The position numbers and the translations under genes were made by a program. The notes under the pieces were generated by a model, which searched no databases, was not told the origin of the DNA, and worked only from the letters and a program-made list of their open reading frames with translations. Shown here one piece after another: positions 60,057 to 64,000 of a stretch of 64,000 bases of DNA (positions within the stretch are counted from its first letter, which is position 1; each line of letters opens with the position of its first letter). Location: contig JAZRBM010000008.1 of NCBI GenBank assembly GCA_045635085.1, positions 62,001 through 126,000 of the forward strand, read 5' to 3'. The stretch is from Congzhengia sp045635085 (GTDB lineage: Bacteria; Bacillota; Clostridia; UBA1381; UBA9506).

Positions 60057-60484
60057 TCTTCAATCAGCGAAAGCACCGCAGATTTATCGTTTAGCAGGAT
60101 GCCTTTTTTCAAAAGCTCCCTATCCTCCCTTTTTAATGAGGCAAGGTCGATTTCCAGCACTCTTTCAAAGGTTTTCGTATCTTCCTTGTCGATAGAGTAA
60201 AGGGCCACAATGTTATTTTCTGCAATCACTAAATAATCGTTCATATCGTCGGTAAAGCCTGTGCCTTCCTGATAACCTCCTGAAATTGTTACCGGGAGAT
60301 TGGGAAAAGGCTTGTCTTTGTCATAATTTTCATTTTGATTACCGGGCGCGCTCTCAACGTGATTTTGAGGCGCGCTTTTTCTTATGATTTTATATGAAAC
60401 AGCGTATGATACACACATTGCCAATGCAACACAAACCGCTATGGATACCCAACGCGAAATACGTGTTTTAAATAAATTATTCAA
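60044..60484 (-). CDS. Membrane protein with BofC C-terminal-like domain
   Basis: A 146-residue protein with one N-terminal membrane helix (about 10-30), a low-complexity linker and a C-terminal domain of about 65 residues (DYLVIAENNIVALYSID through LIEDYSS). That domain resembles the BofC C-terminal domain found in many clostridial proteins. BofC itself inhibits the SpoIVB protease in Bacillus sporulation, but this group need not do so. I prefer the TTG at 60484, about 9 bases after AGGA. It is divergent from the PBP1A-type gene. Confidence 0.7.
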   Translation of the reverse strand: MNNLFKTRISRWVSIAVCVALAMCVSYAVSYKIIRKSAPQNHVESAPGNQNENYDKDKPFPNLPVTISGGYQEGTGFTDDMNDYLVIAENNIVALYSIDKEDTKTFERVLEIDLASLKREDRELLKKGILLNDKSAVLSLIEDYSS

Positions 60485-60662
60485 AAAAATCACTTCCTTT
60501 TGTTTGTTATTTTGGTAAAAAAAAGAGAAAATATACTCGTTTTGCTCTAATTTAATAGCAAATTAATGCTCGTGTAATAGTTTTTTAATATCTTTAGGAT
60601 AAAATACAACTAAATATATGTGTAATAAAATAAAATTGAGTATATGTGCATGGAGTGATATT

Positions 60663-62873
60663 ATGTCAAAGGCTACATACAACGAAAAAAATAAAAAAAC
60701 AAAAAAGAATAAAAAGAAAAATATATTTATGCGTCGTACAGTAATAAGTCTTTTGGTTGTGTTTTTGCTTGTTTTATCCGTGATAGCTGGCGCAGTTGTG
60801 GGTTTTGTTGACAACAGCATGGACCTTATTGCCGAAGAGTATAATCTTGATTTTACATCTATTATTTATTATGTAGACAGTAAGACAAATCAGGCTAAGG
60901 AATTGGACCGCGTACACAGAAATGAAAATCGTGTCTGGGTTGATATTGAAAACGTTACCGAAAATCTGCCAAATGCTTTTATTGCAATTGAAGATGAGCG
61001 ATTTCGTGAGCATAGCGGTGTGGATATTAAGCGTACTTTTGGTGCTTTCGTGCAGTGGGTCATGGGAAAAGATTCCTATGGAGGCTCGACCATTACCCAA
61101 CAGCTGGTTAAGAATATAACGGGTGATAAGGACCGCTCGCCCACGAGAAAGGTCCAGGAAATTGTCCGCGCTATGAATCTTGAAAAGAAAATGAGCAAGG
61201 ACCAGATTATAGAAATGTATATGAACACTATTTACTTTGGCGAAGGATGTCATGGCGTTCAGACAGCTGCTATTCATTATTTTGGAAAAAAGGCAATGGA
61301 TTTAAATCTGGAAGAATGTGCATCTCTTGCTGCTATAGTTAAGGCTCCATCGACGTATAATCCTGTTAAAAATCCTGAAAATAACAAGGACCGCCGCAAT
61401 GTAATCTTAAATAAAATGGCAGAGCTTGGTATGATTTCAGAAGAAGAAAGAGATGCAGCAAAAGAAAGGAAGCTTTCATTAAAAGTTGGAGAAACAAATG
61501 GAGGCATGCAAAATAAGGATGTAAAGAGCTATTTTGTAGATGCTGTTGTAGATGATGTAATTTATGACCTGATGGAAAAAGAAAATCTGACTGAAAGTGA
61601 AGCGACAAACAGACTCTATACAGGCGGATTTAAAATATATTCAACGTATGACCCTAATGTTCAGAGTGCAATAGATAACGTATATACAAACCTTGCTAAT
61701 TTTCCCAACAGCAAAGTTCAGTCAGCTATGGTTGTTATGGATCCATACACAGGGCATATCAAGGGTATGGCAGGCGGTATAGGTAAAAAGTCAGTTGCCC
61801 GCGGGCTAAACCGCGCTACACAATCAAAACGTCAGCCTGGTTCTGCGTTTAAGCCTGTTGCAGTTTATGCACCTTCTGTTGAGTATAATGTGGTTACACC
61901 TGCAACCCTGGTAAATGATGCGCCGCTCACAATTGGCGACTGGTCGCCAAAAAACTCAGGCGGCGGATATTTGGGTATGATGACTGTTCGCAGAGCAATA
62001 GAAAAATCGCGAAACATCCCTGCTGTTAAGGTTTTAAGAGAGCTTACCCCCGAAAGGTCATTTGATTTCTTAACTCAAAAGCTTGGTTTTACAACTTTGG
62101 TAGAAAACGAAACAAGAAACCAAAAACAAGTAACAGACCAGACCCTATCTTCAGCGTTGGGCGGTTTAACCGATGGCGTAACTGTTGAAGAAATGACAGC
62201 GGCGTACGGTGCATTTATAAATTCAGGTATGTATAATAAGGCAGTCACATATACTAAAGTAATAGATGCAAACGGAAGAATTGTTTTAGAGAACAAAGTT
62301 CAGAACAAACGCGCAATGAGCAAAGAAACAGCGTATCTTATGACAAATATGCTTTCAGGCGTTACCACGCGCGGTACAGGTACAGGAGCAAAAATTCCGA
62401 ATGTATTTACAGCGGGTAAAACAGGTACAACAAACTCCAACAAAGACAGATGGTTTATGGGTATGACACCTAACTACGTAGCGGGTGTCTGGATGGGTTA
62501 TGATACTCCAAAATCAATGAGTGGATCTAATTTCTGCACATCAATCTTCAGAAAGGTTATGACCCAGATTCATTCAAATGTCGAAGAAAAGACGATAGCT
62601 GTACCCGATGGAGTCATAAAGCGCACGGTTTGTCAGGATACAGGCAGGATTGCAGCGGATGGCTGTGCAGAAACCTTAACGGAATACTTTAAGGACGGCA
62701 CACAGCCTATGAAATATTGTTCTCCTGAATTTCACGTAAAAGAGGAAGCTCCTTCTGATGGTGAGGATGAAGTAGGAGGAGAATCAACTACTCCGGGTGG
62801 CGACAATGTTCAAAATGGCGGAGCAACACCGGGAATTGAATCAAGTGAAAGCGACAGTGAGTCTCAAGAATAA
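60663..62873 (+). CDS. PBP1A-type bifunctional penicillin-binding protein
   Basis: A class A PBP that polymerises and cross-links peptidoglycan. The 736-residue protein has a lysine-rich cytoplasmic tail and one membrane helix (about 25-47). The GT51 domain shows EDERFREHSGVDIKR, with the catalytic Glu, GGSTITQQLVKN and KILEMY-like DQIIEMYMN. The transpeptidase domain has the SxxK in QPGSAFKP, the SxN in EKSRNIP and KTGTTN. The tail is rich in Gly, Ser and Glu. I choose the ATG at 60663, which follows GGAGTGA; a longer frame has no site. Confidence 0.94.
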   Translation: MSKATYNEKNKKTKKNKKKNIFMRRTVISLLVVFLLVLSVIAGAVVGFVDNSMDLIAEEYNLDFTSIIYYVDSKTNQAKELDRVHRNENRVWVDIENVTENLPNAFIAIEDERFREHSGVDIKRTFGAFVQWVMGKDSYGGSTITQQLVKNITGDKDRSPTRKVQEIVRAMNLEKKMSKDQIIEMYMNTIYFGEGCHGVQTAAIHYFGKKAMDLNLEECASLAAIVKAPSTYNPVKNPENNKDRRNVILNKMAELGMISEEERDAAKERKLSLKVGETNGGMQNKDVKSYFVDAVVDDVIYDLMEKENLTESEATNRLYTGGFKIYSTYDPNVQSAIDNVYTNLANFPNSKVQSAMVVMDPYTGHIKGMAGGIGKKSVARGLNRATQSKRQPGSAFKPVAVYAPSVEYNVVTPATLVNDAPLTIGDWSPKNSGGGYLGMMTVRRAIEKSRNIPAVKVLRELTPERSFDFLTQKLGFTTLVENETRNQKQVTDQTLSSALGGLTDGVTVEEMTAAYGAFINSGMYNKAVTYTKVIDANGRIVLENKVQNKRAMSKETAYLMTNMLSGVTTRGTGTGAKIPNVFTAGKTGTTNSNKDRWFMGMTPNYVAGVWMGYDTPKSMSGSNFCTSIFRKVMTQIHSNVEEKTIAVPDGVIKRTVCQDTGRIAADGCAETLTEYFKDGTQPMKYCSPEFHVKEEAPSDGEDEVGGESTTPGGDNVQNGGATPGIESSESDSESQE

Positions 62874-62889
62874 TTATAGAGGTGTAGGT

Positions 62890-64000
62890 ATGCAACATAT
62901 TAAAAAATGGGAATACTGGATATCATCGCCTTCGGTTGATGATATTACAAAGGCAGAGCTCAACAAAATATCGGATAAGCCCGAAGAAATAAAAGAAAGA
63001 TTTTATAAGGACTTAGAATTCGGCACAGCCGGAATCCGTGGTGTTTTAGGTGCAGGCACAAACAGAATGAACATTTACGTTGTAAGACGAACAACCCAGG
63101 GACTTTCAAACTACATCTGTGCAAGAGGAGATGCGGCAAAAAAACGCGGCGTTGCAATTTCTTATGATTCAAGGCATTTTTCTTATGAATTTGCCAGGGA
63201 AAGTGCGTGCGTATTAGCAGCAAACGGGATTAAATCTTATCTTTTCGATGCACTCCATCCCGTGCCGGTTTTATCGTTTGCAGTAAGACACTTAAATTGC
63301 TATAACGGAATTATGATTACAGCAAGTCACAATCCTGCAAGGTATAACGGCTATAAGGTTTATGGTTCAGATGGCGCGCAGTTAAATGTTAAGGATTCTA
63401 ATGAGGTTTTTGAGTATATCGACAATATGGATATATTCAAAGACGTTCGTTCTATGGATTTTGATGCGGCAAGAGAAAAAGGATTAATAGAAATTATCGG
63501 AAAAGACGTTCGCGATGCATACTTAGAAGAAGTGTTAAAATGTCGCAAAAACCCCGATGTAGCAGACGACACAGCTAAAGAAATCAAAATTGTATATACA
63601 CCATTTCACGGCTCAGGTCTTGTTCCTGTTAAAGAGGTGCTCGAAAAAGCAGGTTATAAAAACGTTTATGTTGTTTCAGAGCAGGCTGCGCCCAATCCTG
63701 ATTTTATAACGGTAAAATCACCCAATCCTGAAGATAAGGAAGGCTTTTACCTCGCTATTGAACAGGGAGAAAAGGTTGGTGCAGACGTAATATTAGGAAC
63801 TGACCCCGATGCAGACAGACTGGGCGTTTTGGTTAAAAATGATGATGGAACGTATAATGTATTAACAGGCAATCAGACAGGACTGTTGCTGACAGATTAT
63901 ATTTTATCTTCTACCGATATCAAGGATGGGGATTTTATTGTAAAGTCCATTGTTTCTACTGATTTGACAAAAAAAATTGCAGACACATACGGCGTAAAGC
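62890..64000 (+). CDS. Phospho-sugar mutase (phosphoglucomutase/phosphomannomutase), 3' truncated by window edge
   Basis: The first 370 residues are visible. The signatures of the alpha-D-phosphohexomutase family are clear: FGTAGIRG near the N-terminus, the phosphoserine loop TASHNPARYNGYK, and the metal loop DPDADR. The N-terminal architecture fits the long (about 560-580 residue) Firmicutes PgcA/PMM2 type, which converts glucose-6-P and glucose-1-P for wall-polymer and glycogen precursors. It starts 17 bases after the PBP gene, so the two are probably co-transcribed. The sugar-specificity loop is beyond the window. Confidence 0.93.
   Translation, partial: MQHIKKWEYWISSPSVDDITKAELNKISDKPEEIKERFYKDLEFGTAGIRGVLGAGTNRMNIYVVRRTTQGLSNYICARGDAAKKRGVAISYDSRHFSYEFARESACVLAANGIKSYLFDALHPVPVLSFAVRHLNCYNGIMITASHNPARYNGYKVYGSDGAQLNVKDSNEVFEYIDNMDIFKDVRSMDFDAAREKGLIEIIGKDVRDAYLEEVLKCRKNPDVADDTAKEIKIVYTPFHGSGLVPVKEVLEKAGYKNVYVVSEQAAPNPDFITVKSPNPEDKEGFYLAIEQGEKVGADVILGTDPDADRLGVLVKNDDGTYNVLTGNQTGLLLTDYILSSTDIKDGDFIVKSIVSTDLTKKIADTYGVK

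Noticed and set aside
1..64000. CRISPR array or prophage
   Set aside because: I saw no regularly spaced direct repeats of 24-40 bases, no cas genes and no phage structural genes.

Overview
The window is AT-rich, gene-dense chromosomal DNA from a member of the Clostridia (Firmicutes). The main evidence is a SCIFF six-cysteine peptide with its radical SAM maturase, a clostridial hallmark. Supporting signs are AGGAGG-type ribosome binding sites with frequent TTG and GTG starts, HPr kinase/phosphorylase with a Crh-like HPr paralogue, an FtsEX pair, a BofC C-terminal-domain protein (spore-former association), AddB rather than RecBCD, and a maf-mreBCD-pbp2-minC-mgsA cell-shape block. No rRNA, CRISPR array, prophage or plasmid genes were recognised. 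The first gene (SGNH hydrolase) and the last (phosphohexomutase) are cut by the window edges. I cannot name a species.

Layout. 1-1653: an SGNH hydrolase end, then an untidy tRNA-Leu locus with a lone exopolysaccharide-type O-acetyltransferase, partial tRNA-Leu copies, diverged repeats and one intact tRNA-Leu(CAG). 1661-9437 (minus): mgsA, minC, mrdA, mreD, mreC, mreB, maf and a U32 peptidase-family protein, a rod-shape/division block with minD, minE and rodA missing from their usual place. 9536-19680 (plus, apart from one small minus gene): guaB, an unpartnered GyrB/ParE paralogue, a Crh-like protein (minus), a secreted subtilisin, a YfcE-type phosphodiesterase, an ECF S component and a zinc-ribbon, membrane-anchored M4-type protease. 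19736-21583: a ribbon-helix-helix gene and a REP-associated tyrosine transposase in one overlapping operon, two REP hairpins (one translated inside the transposase), and a copper-amine-oxidase-N-like secreted protein.

21644-32743 (mostly minus): a CofE-like ligase, an EF-G/TetM-type GTPase fused to a YacP/Rae1-type NYN nuclease, a glycosyltransferase, a Na/Pi cotransporter, a CPA2 antiporter, a DUF486 protein (plus), and a creatinase-like M24 protein with a phosphotriesterase-family hydrolase facing an AraC regulator. 33843-38053: tRNA-Ser, the SCIFF ranthipeptide pair under a consensus promoter, and an SLH-domain surface protein. 38219-46082: tRNA-Met and tRNA-Glu, the PFL-family/ACT pair, hprK-murB, and a metF / B12-reactivation / metH operon. 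46098-52617: tagO, mnaA, addB, purC. 52663-57209 (minus): an acyltransferase-like protein, a GT2-GtrA fusion, ftsX, ftsE and a PucR-type regulator. 57372-64000: argD-argF behind a probable ArgR box, a GNAT protein, a BofC-C protein, a PBP1A-type enzyme and the start of a phosphohexomutase.

Much of the window serves the envelope and growth: lateral-wall synthesis (MreBCD, PBP2, PBP1A, MurB), division (MinC, FtsEX), wall-polymer precursors (TagO, MnaA, phosphohexomutase, glycosyltransferases) and surface proteins. The least ordinary items are the GTPase-nuclease fusion (22923-25523), the transposase carrying its own REP in frame (19764-20430), the SCIFF system (34018-35664) and the broken tRNA-Leu locus (541-1653).
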